Assembly (NCBI GenBank): GCA_964461115.1
Contig: CAYWSX010000002.1
Coordinates: 1 to 64,000, forward strand
DNA: 64,000 bases
Direction of reading: 5' to 3'
Origin: RGIG2134 sp964461115
GTDB taxonomy: Bacteria > Cyanobacteriota > Vampirovibrionia > Gastranaerophilales > Gastranaerophilaceae
Shown: piece after piece, positions 34,516 to 43,149 of the stretch
Layout: every line of letters starts with the position of its first letter
How positions within the stretch are numbered: position 1 is the stretch's first letter
Translations under genes and position numbers: made by a program
The notes under the pieces: model-generated
What the model saw: the letters and a program-made list of their open reading frames with translations, nothing else
The model's database searches: none
What the model was told of the DNA's origin: nothing

Positions 34516-35659
34516 CTGTTTCAATCCTTCTTATTCTTTTGCGCGAAATGTTCAACAAAATGCCCATCATCGCCATGTTCACGATTAAAGAGGTTCCGCC
34601 GTAGCTTATAAACGGCAGCGGCACGCCGGTAGCAGGCAAGAACGAACTTGCAACGCTCATATTCAGCCCCGCCTGAAATCCGATGAGAATTGTAATCCCC
34701 ACCGCTACAAGCTTTCCGTAAATATCACCGACGCGAGACGAAATAATCAGGCCGCGGTGAATCAGCCCGAAAAACAGTCCTATCACCAGCACACAGCCCA
34801 CAAAACCGAACTCTTCGCCGATAACCGCGAAAATAAAGTCGGTGTGTCCCTCAGGAAGCCACGCCAGCTTCTGTTTCGAGTTTCCGTACCCCACGCCCCA
34901 GAATCCGCCTGCCGCAAACGCAAGCTTGGACTGAATTACGTTGTAACCCTGCCCCAGAGGGTCTGATTCGGGATTGAACCAGATTTTTACGCGGTTAAGC
35001 TGGTATGGTTTGATGAAAACCGAAAGCGCTGCAATCCCCGACGCGCATATGCCGAGGAACATTTTCATCGCCCCGCCCGCGCTCAGGTACATTATTATCC
35101 CGGTCACAACCAAAAGTATTATCATAGAAAGGTTTGGCTGTTCGTATATCAGGAAAATCATTGCCATTATAGGGATGTAATATTTAAATTTGTTCGAGTT
35201 GAAAAGGTCTGCGTCCTTGTAAAAAGCGTTGGCGAAAAGCAGTATTACGGCTATTTTAGCAAGTTCAGACGGCTGAAACTGAATAGGGCCAAGCATCATC
35301 CAGCGTTTTGCGCCGTTTACCATCACCCCGAGAGGCGTATAGTCAACCAGCGCAAGTAATCCTACCACAAGCCAAGAGAAACTCAGCGCGTACATTGAAA
35401 GCTTTTTGTAATCGAATTTTGTGAAAAATTTCATTCCGAAAATGCCGATTACCATGCACAAAGTCTGTTTAATCACGTATGACGCAGGATTTGAGCCCTC
35501 TTCAATCGATTTCTGCGCTGTTGCGGAGAAAATCGCCATAATTCCAAGCACTACCAAAAACGCGATAATAATCGCGAGCGTGCTGTCAGGCTCGGATAAA
35601 ATCGTTGTATTTGGCAGTTTATGCCGCGGCTGCGGGCGTCTATATCTTGGATTGGACAT
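34499..35659 (-). CDS. ftsW: peptidoglycan polymerase FtsW (SEDS family)
   Basis: The 386-residue SEDS protein has about nine to ten transmembrane segments and the conserved GHTDFIFAVIGEEFGF loop and PLPFISYGGTSL near the C-terminus. It polymerises lipid II at the division septum together with a class B PBP. RodA is the close alternative, but the place between murD and murG marks it as FtsW. It overlaps murD by 20 nt upstream and murG downstream. Confidence 0.93.
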   Translation of the reverse strand: MSNPRYRRPQPRHKLPNTTILSEPDSTLAIIIAFLVVLGIMAIFSATAQKSIEEGSNPASYVIKQTLCMVIGIFGMKFFTKFDYKKLSMYALSFSWLVVGLLALVDYTPLGVMVNGAKRWMMLGPIQFQPSELAKIAVILLFANAFYKDADLFNSNKFKYYIPIMAMIFLIYEQPNLSMIILLVVTGIIMYLSAGGAMKMFLGICASGIAALSVFIKPYQLNRVKIWFNPESDPLGQGYNVIQSKLAFAAGGFWGVGYGNSKQKLAWLPEGHTDFIFAVIGEEFGFVGCVLVIGLFFGLIHRGLIISSRVGDIYGKLVAVGITILIGFQAGLNMSVASSFLPATGVPLPFISYGGTSLIVNMAMMGILLNISRKRIRRIETVEQQY

Positions 35660-36995
35660 AGTTTTTGAAAACTTCTCCTCTTGTCTCGTAGTTGTCGAAC
35701 ATATCGAAACTTGCGCAGGCAGGTGATAACAGGCAGATTTCGTTGTTTAATTCTATTGATTTATCAATGGCATTTTCTAAAGTGTTCGCGCGGTGGATTT
35801 TGGTGTATCCCGCGCCCTTCAAGGCTTCTTCGAATCTGTCCGCAGCTTCGCCGATTAAAATTACATCGGAAATACACTCTTTAATCGAGCGGCAAAATTC
35901 GTCAAGCCCGGTCATTTTGTCGCGTCCGCCCGCGATAAGTGATACGGATTTGCCCGCAAACGAGCGAATCGCAACGATTGCCGCCTCAGGGTTTGTCGCT
36001 TTCGAATCGTTGAAAAATTCAATATTCCCGGCTTTTTTTACAAATTCACATCGGTGTTCAACGGCTTTAAAGCTCATTATCGCCTCTTTGATTTCGGAAT
36101 TCTCAAGCCCTACAAGCTTTGCCGCGATGACAGCCGCCATAACGTTTTGGTAGTTGTGCTCCCCTACCAGCGGAATGTCTTTCAGGTCAATAATTTTTTC
36201 TTCCCCGTTTTCCTTTTTGCGCTTGAAAAAAATCGCTCCGTCCTTTTCGTAGCAGCAATTTTGGTCAAATTCTTTACCGAAATAAAAATTTTCGCTGTTG
36301 GTTGTTTTTGAAAATTCGTATACTTTTTCGTCCGGCGCATTGAAAATAGCGAAAATTGGTGCCAGCGGCGACTTAAAAAGCTTCGCTTTTGCCTCAAAAT
36401 AGTTCTCAATCCCTCCATGCCAGTCAATATGGTCGGGCGTAAAGTTCAAAAACATTGCTATTTGCGCCTTCAGGCTGGGGCTGTACTCGATTTGGTAAGA
36501 ACTGAGTTCTGCCACTAAATAGTCGTGTTTTTTGTCCAAAAGTGATGTCGGAGGCACCCCGATGTTCCCGCAGAACGGCGCGTCGTACTTGCTTTCGAGT
36601 ATGTGTGACGTCAACGATGTCGTAGTCGTTTTACCATTTGTTCCGGTAATCGCGACGAAAGGCGTAGTCGTCTCCAAATATGCAAGTTCCACCTCGCTGA
36701 TGATCGGTATATTGTGCTCTTTGAGAATTTTTATCAAATCCGAATGAGGCGGAATCCCCGGGCTTGTGACTGCCAGGTGGGCGTTTTGCATGAAATCATC
36801 GGAATGATGTTCAAACTCGGATTTTATACCCAATTCCGCCAATTCTTCCACAAGCTGTTTGTCGGATTCTCTCACCGGTTTTTTTTCTGTTATAAAACAC
36901 TCCGCGCCTTTAGAGGCAAGGTATTTTGCTGCTGAAATCCCGCTCTTTGAAAAACCCAATATTAAAACTTTTATATCGTACCAATTTCTTTTCAT
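35640..36995 (-). CDS. murD: UDP-N-acetylmuramoylalanine--D-glutamate ligase
   Basis: The 451-residue Mur ligase has the N-terminal UDP-binding GFSKSGISAAKYLASKG, the ATP-binding ITGTNGKTTTTSL near residue 117, and the C-terminal FFNDSKATNPEA and LIAGGRDK. It adds D-Glu to UDP-MurNAc-L-Ala in the cytoplasm. AGAGGAAG precedes the ATG, 9 nt after the mraY stop. Confidence 0.96.
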   Translation of the reverse strand: MKRNWYDIKVLILGFSKSGISAAKYLASKGAECFITEKKPVRESDKQLVEELAELGIKSEFEHHSDDFMQNAHLAVTSPGIPPHSDLIKILKEHNIPIISEVELAYLETTTPFVAITGTNGKTTTTSLTSHILESKYDAPFCGNIGVPPTSLLDKKHDYLVAELSSYQIEYSPSLKAQIAMFLNFTPDHIDWHGGIENYFEAKAKLFKSPLAPIFAIFNAPDEKVYEFSKTTNSENFYFGKEFDQNCCYEKDGAIFFKRKKENGEEKIIDLKDIPLVGEHNYQNVMAAVIAAKLVGLENSEIKEAIMSFKAVEHRCEFVKKAGNIEFFNDSKATNPEAAIVAIRSFAGKSVSLIAGGRDKMTGLDEFCRSIKECISDVILIGEAADRFEEALKGAGYTKIHRANTLENAIDKSIELNNEICLLSPACASFDMFDNYETRGEVFKNYVQSKI

Positions 36996-37004
36996 TGACT
37001 TCCT

Positions 37005-37973
37005 CTAAATCCTGTAAGTGTACAAATAAAGGGCAACTCCAGCGATTGTAGCAAGCAGAGTAACCAGCGTAAACACTTTTACTATTTTGACCTCTCCCCA
37101 CCCTGAAAGCTCGAAGTGATGGTGTATAGGCGACATTTTAAATACCCGCTTCCCGGTCAGTTTAAAGCTTGCAACCTGTATCATGACAGAAAGCGTTTCT
37201 ATGATGAAGATTAGTCCCAAAAATAGCAGATAAAGCTCGAATTTTCCGGTAACTGCAACGGTTCCGAGAAGCCCCCCCAGCGCCAAAGAGCCGGTATCTC
37301 CCATAAACATTTGAGCCGGGTGTTTGTTGAAGAATATAAACCCTAAACACGCTCCTGCCGCCGTTGCACAGATGATAGCGATATCTGAGTTTCCCGTAAA
37401 GAGCGAAATCGCGCTGCAACCGAGAAAGGCTATGACGCAATTTGAAGCGGCAAGCCCGTCCAGCCCGTCTGTCAGGTTGACGGCATTAGATGCTCCGGTA
37501 ATTACGAATATTGAGAAAAACGGATAAATCCAGCCTAAATTATAGGTTTTGCCGGCAAAATTTATATCAGTGTGTCCGTTCATAAACATGTAAAGTGTTG
37601 GTAAAAGCGCAATTGTCACTTGCAGAAAGAGTTTCCCTCGCGGTGAAAGTCCCTTGTTTTGATTCTTTGTTATTTTCTGCAAATCATCCTGAAACCCCGT
37701 TAGCGTAAAGAAAATCAGCGTCAAGAGTATCAGAAATGCCTGAGGCGTCGTTACCTGCTCCATCGGAAGCGCAATCAGAGACGCTATTATAATTGAAAGT
37801 ATGATTACAACCCCGCCTGTTGTGGGTGTTCCGCTCTTTTTTGCGTGGTTTTCCGGCGCGTCTTCAAGCACAGGCTGATTGTAGAGCTTTTTCTTCAGAA
37901 AATCCAGATATACAACGCCGAGAAGCAGTGATAACACCAATGCAACCAGCAATGCCACTATCGTTATAATCAT
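37005..37973 (-). CDS. mraY: phospho-N-acetylmuramoyl-pentapeptide transferase
   Basis: The 322-residue protein has ten hydrophobic segments. It carries the catalytic aspartate motifs GFQDDLQK, NLTDGLDGLA and FMGDTGSLALGG, and the terminal PIHHHFELSGW. It transfers the MurNAc-pentapeptide to undecaprenyl phosphate, forming lipid I. The start overlaps the murF stop by 4 nt (ATGA). Confidence 0.96.
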   Translation of the reverse strand: MIITIVALLVALVLSLLLGVVYLDFLKKKLYNQPVLEDAPENHAKKSGTPTTGGVVIILSIIIASLIALPMEQVTTPQAFLILLTLIFFTLTGFQDDLQKITKNQNKGLSPRGKLFLQVTIALLPTLYMFMNGHTDINFAGKTYNLGWIYPFFSIFVITGASNAVNLTDGLDGLAASNCVIAFLGCSAISLFTGNSDIAIICATAAGACLGFIFFNKHPAQMFMGDTGSLALGGLLGTVAVTGKFELYLLFLGLIFIIETLSVMIQVASFKLTGKRVFKMSPIHHHFELSGWGEVKIVKVFTLVTLLATIAGVALYLYTYRI

Positions 37974-39301
37974 TTTTTCATCTCCTCAATTATTTCTTCC
38001 AGCTTCATTGAGCGCGAGCCTTTCAGCAATATTGTACTGTTTTTTTTGGCTTCATGCTTCAAAAATTCCGCTGCTTCTATATTACTACTAAAATTGTGCG
38101 ATGGATGTGAACATTCGTCCGAAATGTTTTTGCTTAACCCCCCTATCGTAATAAGAGTAAGGTTTTCAAACCTATTCAAGAATGCTCCCAGCTCTTTATG
38201 ATACTTAACCTCATTTTCGCCGAGTTCCATCATATCAGCCAGCACGAGGTATTTGTCTCCGTCATATAGTCCCAAAAATGCTGTTATTGCAGCTTTCATT
38301 GAGTCAGGATTTGCGTTGTAGCTGTCGTTTATTATTTTTATCCCGTTAACTTCGATTTCTTCAAAGCGTTTTTCAATAGGTCTGTACGTATCAAGCCCGT
38401 TTTGTATCTGCGCGTCAGTCAGACCATAGGATATAGCGGCTTGAATGCACAAAAGTGTATCATGAACGTTGTATTCACCTCCGGCGGGCAGGTTATAAAC
38501 CACGCCCTCGTATATAAACTCCGAGGCTTCCTTTTTCATCCAAATAGATTTGTAATGCGGCTCCTTTAGGTTTATAACCTGATGTTTGCCTGAATATTTC
38601 TGTTCCGACAGAATTTTGTCGTAAAATTCATCTTCGAAAGTTATCAAAACTCCTTTTGGCGCAAGATGTTTCGCAATCTCGCACTTCGCGCGCGCAATAT
38701 TTTCACGGCTTCCGAGTCTGCCGATATGCGCTGTACCGATGTTCGTAATCACCGCTATATCAGGCTCCGAGTATTCTGAAAGCAGCTCGATTTCGCCAAG
38801 ACCGCGCATGCCCATCTCCACAATCAAAACTTCGGTGTCTTCAGGCATTGAAAGCAGAGTTTGGCACAGCCCAATTTCATTGTTGTGATTGAGCTTTGAC
38901 TTATGTGTGCGGCAATTTGCCGAAAAAACCGCACTGAAAATTTCTTTTGTGGTTGTTTTTCCCGAAGAGCCTGTAATCGCAATTGTAGTAGGGCTTACCA
39001 TCTTTTTGTAAGCGTTTGCAAGCTTTAAGTAAGCAATCTTAGTGTCTTCGGTGAAAAGCCCGAAATCAGCCTCTTCAATTATGTTTTCCGGGTTAGATGT
39101 AAAGTAGCACCTTGCCCCGCTATCGAGGGCTTTCGTCGTAAAACGCTCTCCGTCGAAGGTTTCCCCCCTGAGCGGCAAATAAATATTTGTTTCTGTAATT
39201 GTTCTGGTATCAGTTGAGACGCTGAAACGACCTTCTGTATTGTTTTTTACCAGAGGTACGGCACCAGTGAATTGTATGAGTTGTTCGTAGCTGAAATCCA
39301 T
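37970..39301 (-). CDS. murF: UDP-N-acetylmuramoyl-tripeptide--D-alanyl-D-alanine ligase
   Basis: The enzyme adds D-Ala-D-Ala to complete the pentapeptide. It has the P-loop AITGSSGKTTTKEI, VEMGMRGLGEIELL and NDSYNANPDSMKAA. The frame is open to 39367, but the 22 extra residues do not look like MurF. The ATG at 39301, giving MDFSYEQLIQFTGA and preceded by AGGCGG, fits the family (443 residues). It is the first gene of the murF-mraY-murD-ftsW-murG-folC unit; murE is absent upstream. Confidence 0.95.
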   Translation of the reverse strand: MDFSYEQLIQFTGAVPLVKNNTEGRFSVSTDTRTITETNIYLPLRGETFDGERFTTKALDSGARCYFTSNPENIIEEADFGLFTEDTKIAYLKLANAYKKMVSPTTIAITGSSGKTTTKEIFSAVFSANCRTHKSKLNHNNEIGLCQTLLSMPEDTEVLIVEMGMRGLGEIELLSEYSEPDIAVITNIGTAHIGRLGSRENIARAKCEIAKHLAPKGVLITFEDEFYDKILSEQKYSGKHQVINLKEPHYKSIWMKKEASEFIYEGVVYNLPAGGEYNVHDTLLCIQAAISYGLTDAQIQNGLDTYRPIEKRFEEIEVNGIKIINDSYNANPDSMKAAITAFLGLYDGDKYLVLADMMELGENEVKYHKELGAFLNRFENLTLITIGGLSKNISDECSHPSHNFSSNIEAAEFLKHEAKKNSTILLKGSRSMKLEEIIEEMKK

Positions 39302-39583
39302 ATTTCCGCCTGTGATGTGCGCACAGCCTAAAAGCCGGCTAACATAATTGTACTCCGAGCATTTCATATGTGTAACTTTTTAATATTAGTTAATAAATAA
39401 ACCTTTATGAAGAAATATTAACCGTACTTTGGTCTTTTTAGGCTTTAAATGTAAAATTCTGATAAAATCCCAAAACCCGTGTTAATCCTGCAAAATTGTT
39501 GTTCTTATTACCGTTTTTTTATTAACTTTTGTAAATATTAAGCGTAAAATAAAGACTTTTTGAAATATTTCTTTACAATGGTA
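39302..39583. other. AT-rich divergent intergenic region, murF side
   Basis: The 416-nt gap between murF and the sigma gene is AT-rich throughout. On the murF side I see several TTAATA-like runs but no promoter good enough to call. There is no coding frame, tRNA or repeat element. The sigma-factor side carries a strong promoter with a palindrome, listed separately. Confidence 0.6.
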
Positions 39584-39612
39584 TTGAAAAAGTATATATC
39601 ATGTGATATATT
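39584..39612 (+). promoter_or_regulatory. sigma-factor gene promoter with embedded palindrome
   Basis: TTGAAA (39584-39589), a 17-nt spacer and TATATT (39607-39612) form a good sigma-70 promoter. A perfect palindrome with 8-bp arms, ATATATCA TG TGATATAT (39594-39611), covers most of the spacer and the -10. A protein bound there would block RNA polymerase, so it is a strong operator candidate. The leader to the start codon is about 100 nt long. Confidence 0.6.
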
Positions 39613-39717
39613 AAATTATCGAGGTTAGTTGTTTTAAAAAAGTAGTGTTACATTAGTCGTCAGTTTGTATCTGATTAAGACCGAAATTGTGTGTAAAATC
39701 AAGTAGGAGTTGTGTTT

Positions 39718-40623
39718 ATGTCTAAAATTACGAAACTTAACAAAAATTCGCTTACAAATCCCGCAAAAAGCGCCGCTGTTCCCCCTTGCGAGGATGATTC
39801 GTTTTCAGCTTATGTAAAAAAGATTTCTAAAGTCCGTGTTTTGAGTGCCGATGAAGAAAAATGCGTTGCAAAAAGAGCGTTTGAGGGCGACCTAATCGCA
39901 AAGCAAGAGCTTGTTCAAGCAAACCTAAAACTCGTTTTAACAATCGCCAAAAAGGTTATCCACGTTGCAAAATTGCCGATGATTGACCTTATTCAAGAGG
40001 GCAATTTGGGGCTTATGATTGCGGCTGAAAAATTTAACTATAAACTCGGCTACAAATTCTCGACTTACGCGTCCTGGTGGATTAAACAGTCAATGTTTAA
40101 AGCTATTTCCGAGCAAGCGTACTGCATGAAAATTCCTGTGTATGTCCAAGAAACTTTATCAAAATTCTCCAAAATTAAATCGCAAATGGAGCAAAAATAT
40201 AATTGCAGCGTGAGAAACGAGGAAGTTGCGCGTGAAATGAAGATTGAGCCGAATAAAATCGACGCCTTCCTAAACGCATACAATAAGTCGCTCTCAATTG
40301 AAGGTGAATTCGAGCTTTCGACAGGCAAAGCGGTCTCCATGGCTGATGTTCTGGTAGACGAAAACGCCGGCGTGTCAAAAGATGTGGAATTCGAGTCTTT
40401 GAAAAACGACATAGTTTTTATAGTCAGCACTTTGAAAGAGCGTGAGGCAGAAGTTGTCAAAATGCGTTACGGGTTGGAAGAGCTAAAACGCCGTACCCTG
40501 GAGGAAATCGGCTCAATGTACGGCGTCACAAAAGAATGTATTCGCCAAACCGAGCTTCGAGCGCTTAAAAAGCTCAGAATGCTCGTCGACAGGGAAGGGC
40601 TGCTTGCAGGCTACGCAAGCTAG
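39718..40623 (+). CDS. sigma-70 family factor, group 2-like
   Basis: The 301-residue protein has regions 1.2 to 4. Region 2 reads LIQEGNLGLMIAAEKFNYKLGYKFSTYASWWIKQSMFKAI, the RpoD-like core, and region 4 reads LEEIGSMYGVTKECIRQTELRALKKL. It lacks the large non-conserved and acidic region 1.1 of a primary sigma. This suggests a non-essential RpoD-like factor of the kind common in Cyanobacteria, or an RpoH-like one. A GTG at 39712 is in frame, but AGGAG stands 8 nt before the ATG at 39718. Its promoter contains a palindrome. Confidence 0.88.
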   Translation: MSKITKLNKNSLTNPAKSAAVPPCEDDSFSAYVKKISKVRVLSADEEKCVAKRAFEGDLIAKQELVQANLKLVLTIAKKVIHVAKLPMIDLIQEGNLGLMIAAEKFNYKLGYKFSTYASWWIKQSMFKAISEQAYCMKIPVYVQETLSKFSKIKSQMEQKYNCSVRNEEVAREMKIEPNKIDAFLNAYNKSLSIEGEFELSTGKAVSMADVLVDENAGVSKDVEFESLKNDIVFIVSTLKEREAEVVKMRYGLEELKRRTLEEIGSMYGVTKECIRQTELRALKKLRMLVDREGLLAGYAS

Positions 40624-40649
40624 GTGAGTCTGTCTGTATTTGTGAAATT

Positions 40650-40681
40650 GCGAAGTATTGTAACAAAGTACTTCGCTTTTT
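40650..40681 (+). terminator. rho-independent terminator
   Basis: An 8-bp stem GCGAAGTA (40650-40657) / TACTTCGC (40669-40676) with an 11-nt loop is followed by six Ts. It ends the sigma factor message. Confidence 0.87.
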
Positions 40682-40716
40682 TGTCAATTTTTTTTCTTTT
40701 TTGTTTTGATTAAGTT

Positions 40717-41082
40717 ATGAGTGAAATTTTATCCAAAATTATTAATCCGCTAAAGGCTCTGGGCAGAAGATATTCTGCCTGGGTAAATAATAACTTGACC
40801 GTTTGCCCCGGTGCGGACAGGCTGCTAATAATGGCAAAAACCAGCCCTAAGACGCTTTCAGGGCACATGCCTATTAATTTAAATTCACCTTCGGTCAGAC
40901 TGCACGAAGCAGAATATATTGTTCGCAACGCAAAAGGCGTACTTTCTCCTCGAGATGAAAGTGCTTTGACTGCCGTATATTCGGGCACCAACCCTAAACG
41001 TAGCGCAGTGAGAAGAGTTGAGGCTCTTTCCGCATACTTGCATTTGCCTCCTACTAATCCGAGCTCGACAATGAAGGTCTAG
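40717..41082 (+). CDS. small basic protein of unknown function
   Basis: The 121-residue product is basic, has no signal peptide or membrane segment and resembles no family I know. There is no Shine-Dalgarno sequence. A TTGTCA (40681-40686), 18-nt spacer, TTTGAT (40705-40710) pair ends 7 nt before the ATG, so the message may be leaderless. The stop TAG shares a CTAG with the mtnA stop on the other strand. A 93-codon frame on the opposite strand covers part of it, so coding is likely but not certain. Confidence 0.55.
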   Translation: MSEILSKIINPLKALGRRYSAWVNNNLTVCPGADRLLIMAKTSPKTLSGHMPINLNSPSVRLHEAEYIVRNAKGVLSPRDESALTAVYSGTNPKRSAVRRVEALSAYLHLPPTNPSSTMKV

Positions 41083-42137
41083 TCTTTTTCGAACGCCTCT
41101 TTGATACTGTTTTTGTAGTCAGGGCGTAGGATTCCGACTTCTGTGATTATGCCTGCGATTAGTTCGTTAGGGGTCACGTCAAAGCCGGGGTTAATGATGT
41201 TTACACCCTCTGCACAGACGGTTTCGCCGTTTATGTGGGTGACTTCGTCGTGTGAGCGCTCTTCGATGATGATATCTTTTCCTGACGAAATCGCTGTATC
41301 GATTGTGGAGAGAGGCGCCGCGATGTAGAACGGTATATTGTGGTATTTTGCTGCGATTGCGACGGTGTAGGTGCCGATTTTGTTTGCTGCGTCACCGTTT
41401 GCGGCAATTCTGTCCGCGCCTACGATTACAACGTCAATCATGCCTTTTTCCATAAAATAGGAGCACATTCCGTCAGTGATAAGGGTTGTGTCGATTCCGT
41501 CCGTGGTAAGTTCAAATGTGGTGAGTCTTGCACCCTGTTGTCTCGGGCGTGTTTCGTCCGCAAAAACTCTGATAGAAGGGTCTTTTGCGTATGCAGAGCG
41601 CACAACTCCGAGAGCAGTGCCGTATCCGACGGTTGCAAGTGCACCGGCGTTGCAGTGTGTCAGGATTGTGGCGCCTTTTGGCACTATTTCAGCACCGAAA
41701 TCACCCATTCTCTTGTTAATCTCGATATCTTCAAGTTCCATTTTTTTGCCGTTTTTGACTATGGCATCGCGAATTCCGTAAACGTCTGCAAGTGTTGAGT
41801 TTGCGACTTCCATTTGCTTGTCGACCGCCCACATGAGATTTACCGCTGTCGGGCGCGCAGATTTGAGGTAATCCGCTTTTTCTTTCAATATTTTGAGGAA
41901 TTCGTTCACGTCGCTTGTAATTTTAGCGGTCTCAATCGCCGCAAGCGAGACCCCGTGTGCCCCGGCAATGCCGATAGCCGGCGCGCCGCGCACAATCATG
42001 TCCTTGATTGCCGAAAACATTGTGTCGCAAGTAACGATGTCGACTTTTTTAAACTCGTAAGGCAATATTGTCTGGTCAATCATCCTTGAAACGTTGTCTA
42101 CCCACTCAATAGTCTTGATTTTTGATACAAATTCCAT
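41079..42137 (-). CDS. mtnA: S-methyl-5-thioribose-1-phosphate isomerase
   Basis: The 352-residue aldose-ketose isomerase of the methionine salvage pathway converts MTR-1-P to MTRu-1-P. The motifs are RGAPAIGIAGA near residue 52, HCNAGALATVGYGTALGV with the catalytic Cys, ETRPRQQGARLT and VGADRIAANGD with the catalytic Asp. The eIF2B-alpha-like paralogue usually lacks this set. No other salvage gene is adjacent, so the fate of the product is unknown; a shunt through aldolase steps is one option in anaerobes. It is last in a long minus-strand run. Confidence 0.95.
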   Translation of the reverse strand: MEFVSKIKTIEWVDNVSRMIDQTILPYEFKKVDIVTCDTMFSAIKDMIVRGAPAIGIAGAHGVSLAAIETAKITSDVNEFLKILKEKADYLKSARPTAVNLMWAVDKQMEVANSTLADVYGIRDAIVKNGKKMELEDIEINKRMGDFGAEIVPKGATILTHCNAGALATVGYGTALGVVRSAYAKDPSIRVFADETRPRQQGARLTTFELTTDGIDTTLITDGMCSYFMEKGMIDVVIVGADRIAANGDAANKIGTYTVAIAAKYHNIPFYIAAPLSTIDTAISSGKDIIIEERSHDEVTHINGETVCAEGVNIINPGFDVTPNELIAGIITEVGILRPDYKNSIKEAFEKD

Positions 42138-42145
42138 TCTAACCT

Positions 42146-42643
42146 CTAAATTTCAAATTTTTCCTGATTTTCTGCGGTACTAAGCGCGTTCTGCTCATTT
42201 TGCAGTGCGACCTGCTCCTCGTAGAGTCTTATTGCGTATGAAGTCGCCATAGATCCAAAACCGTTCATCAGCGCCGCTATAAGTGCCACGAAAAACACCA
42301 TTAAAATTGTTATAAAAAATCCCATTCTAAACATCAGCGAAACGCCCAGATAGTATGAGGTTTTGACAATTAGCCCGATTATTGTTGCGAGCGGAACAAA
42401 TGATACCGAAAACCCAATAAAGGCGATAAACCCGCTTATAGAGCCATAAATAGCCCACATTTTTGTATCGAGTTCGCCCACAAGTTCCAGATTTTTCATA
42501 TAAATCAGAACAAGGCTTCCTGACGCGAAAACGCATACCAGAAAGGAAATCAGTCCGATATAAGGAATGATTGTAATCAGTCCGAGCGCTGCGCCCAAAA
42601 TAAGGCTCAAAATCGATATTTGTTTAAGTAAAATCAGGTTCAT
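42146..42643 (-). CDS. small four-helix membrane protein of unknown function
   Basis: The 165-residue protein has about four transmembrane segments (residues about 8-28, 30-50, 64-85 and 105-130 by hydrophobicity). A soluble, Gln/Asn/Glu-rich C-terminal tail follows. The frame is open to 42661, but GGGGAG stands 4 nt before the ATG at 42643, which I take as start. It lies between ruvC and mtnA in one run (8 nt before mtnA). No family recognised. Confidence 0.75.
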   Translation of the reverse strand: MNLILLKQISILSLILGAALGLITIIPYIGLISFLVCVFASGSLVLIYMKNLELVGELDTKMWAIYGSISGFIAFIGFSVSFVPLATIIGLIVKTSYYLGVSLMFRMGFFITILMVFFVALIAALMNGFGSMATSYAIRLYEEQVALQNEQNALSTAENQEKFEI

Positions 42644-42669
42644 TTTTCTCCCCTTTCGCAATCAAGCGG

Positions 42670-43149
42670 CTAAATCCCGTGCCTGACACTCCTCGCGTGG
42701 CAAATTGCAATCGCAATTGCGTCCACTGTGTCGTCAAGTTTCGGAACTTTACAATTATTTAAGCACAATTTCACCATTTTGGCTACCTCGTCCTTGTCCG
42801 CCCGCCCGTAACCCGTCAGCGACTGCTTGATTTCAATCGGTGTATACTCGTTAATCTCAATCCCCGACTGTTCCAGCGCCATTACGATAACACCGCGCGC
42901 CTGCGAAACCGGCATAACGGTTTTTTGGTTCTTGAAGAAGAAAAGCTTCTCCACACTTGCGATTTCGGGTTTAAATTTCTCTAAAATCGTTCTCATGTCG
43001 TTGTAAATTTCAAGCAGGCGCTTCGGCTCTTTATCTTTGCTGGATGTCTGTATTGAGCCTGACGAAACCAGCGTCAGTTCATCGTTTTCGACATCCAAAA
43101 TACTATAGCCGACAATCGCCATCCCCGGGTCAACCCCGATAATCCTCAT
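42670..43149 (-). CDS. ruvC: Holliday junction resolvase RuvC
   Basis: The 159-residue RNase H-fold nuclease starts MRIIGVDPGMAIVGYSIL with catalytic Asp7. The SVEKLFFFKNQKT stretch supplies the Glu, and the C-terminal DDTVDAIAIAICHA supplies the last two Asp residues. It cuts Holliday junctions as part of RuvABC. The ruvA and ruvB genes are not here. Its ATG follows the TPR gene's TAG directly. Confidence 0.95.
   Translation of the reverse strand: MRIIGVDPGMAIVGYSILDVENDELTLVSSGSIQTSSKDKEPKRLLEIYNDMRTILEKFKPEIASVEKLFFFKNQKTVMPVSQARGVIVMALEQSGIEINEYTPIEIKQSLTGYGRADKDEVAKMVKLCLNNCKVPKLDDTVDAIAIAICHARSVRHGI

Noticed and set aside
39302..39717. A tRNA or small RNA gene in the long gap before the sigma factor
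   Set aside because: No cloverleaf, CCA end or GC-rich stem is present; the sequence is plain AT-rich promoter DNA.
40710..40991. A 93-codon minus-strand frame opposite the small 40717 gene
   Set aside because: It has no ribosome-binding site or recognised domain. The plus-strand frame is longer and fits directly between the terminator and mtnA. Rejected with moderate certainty only.
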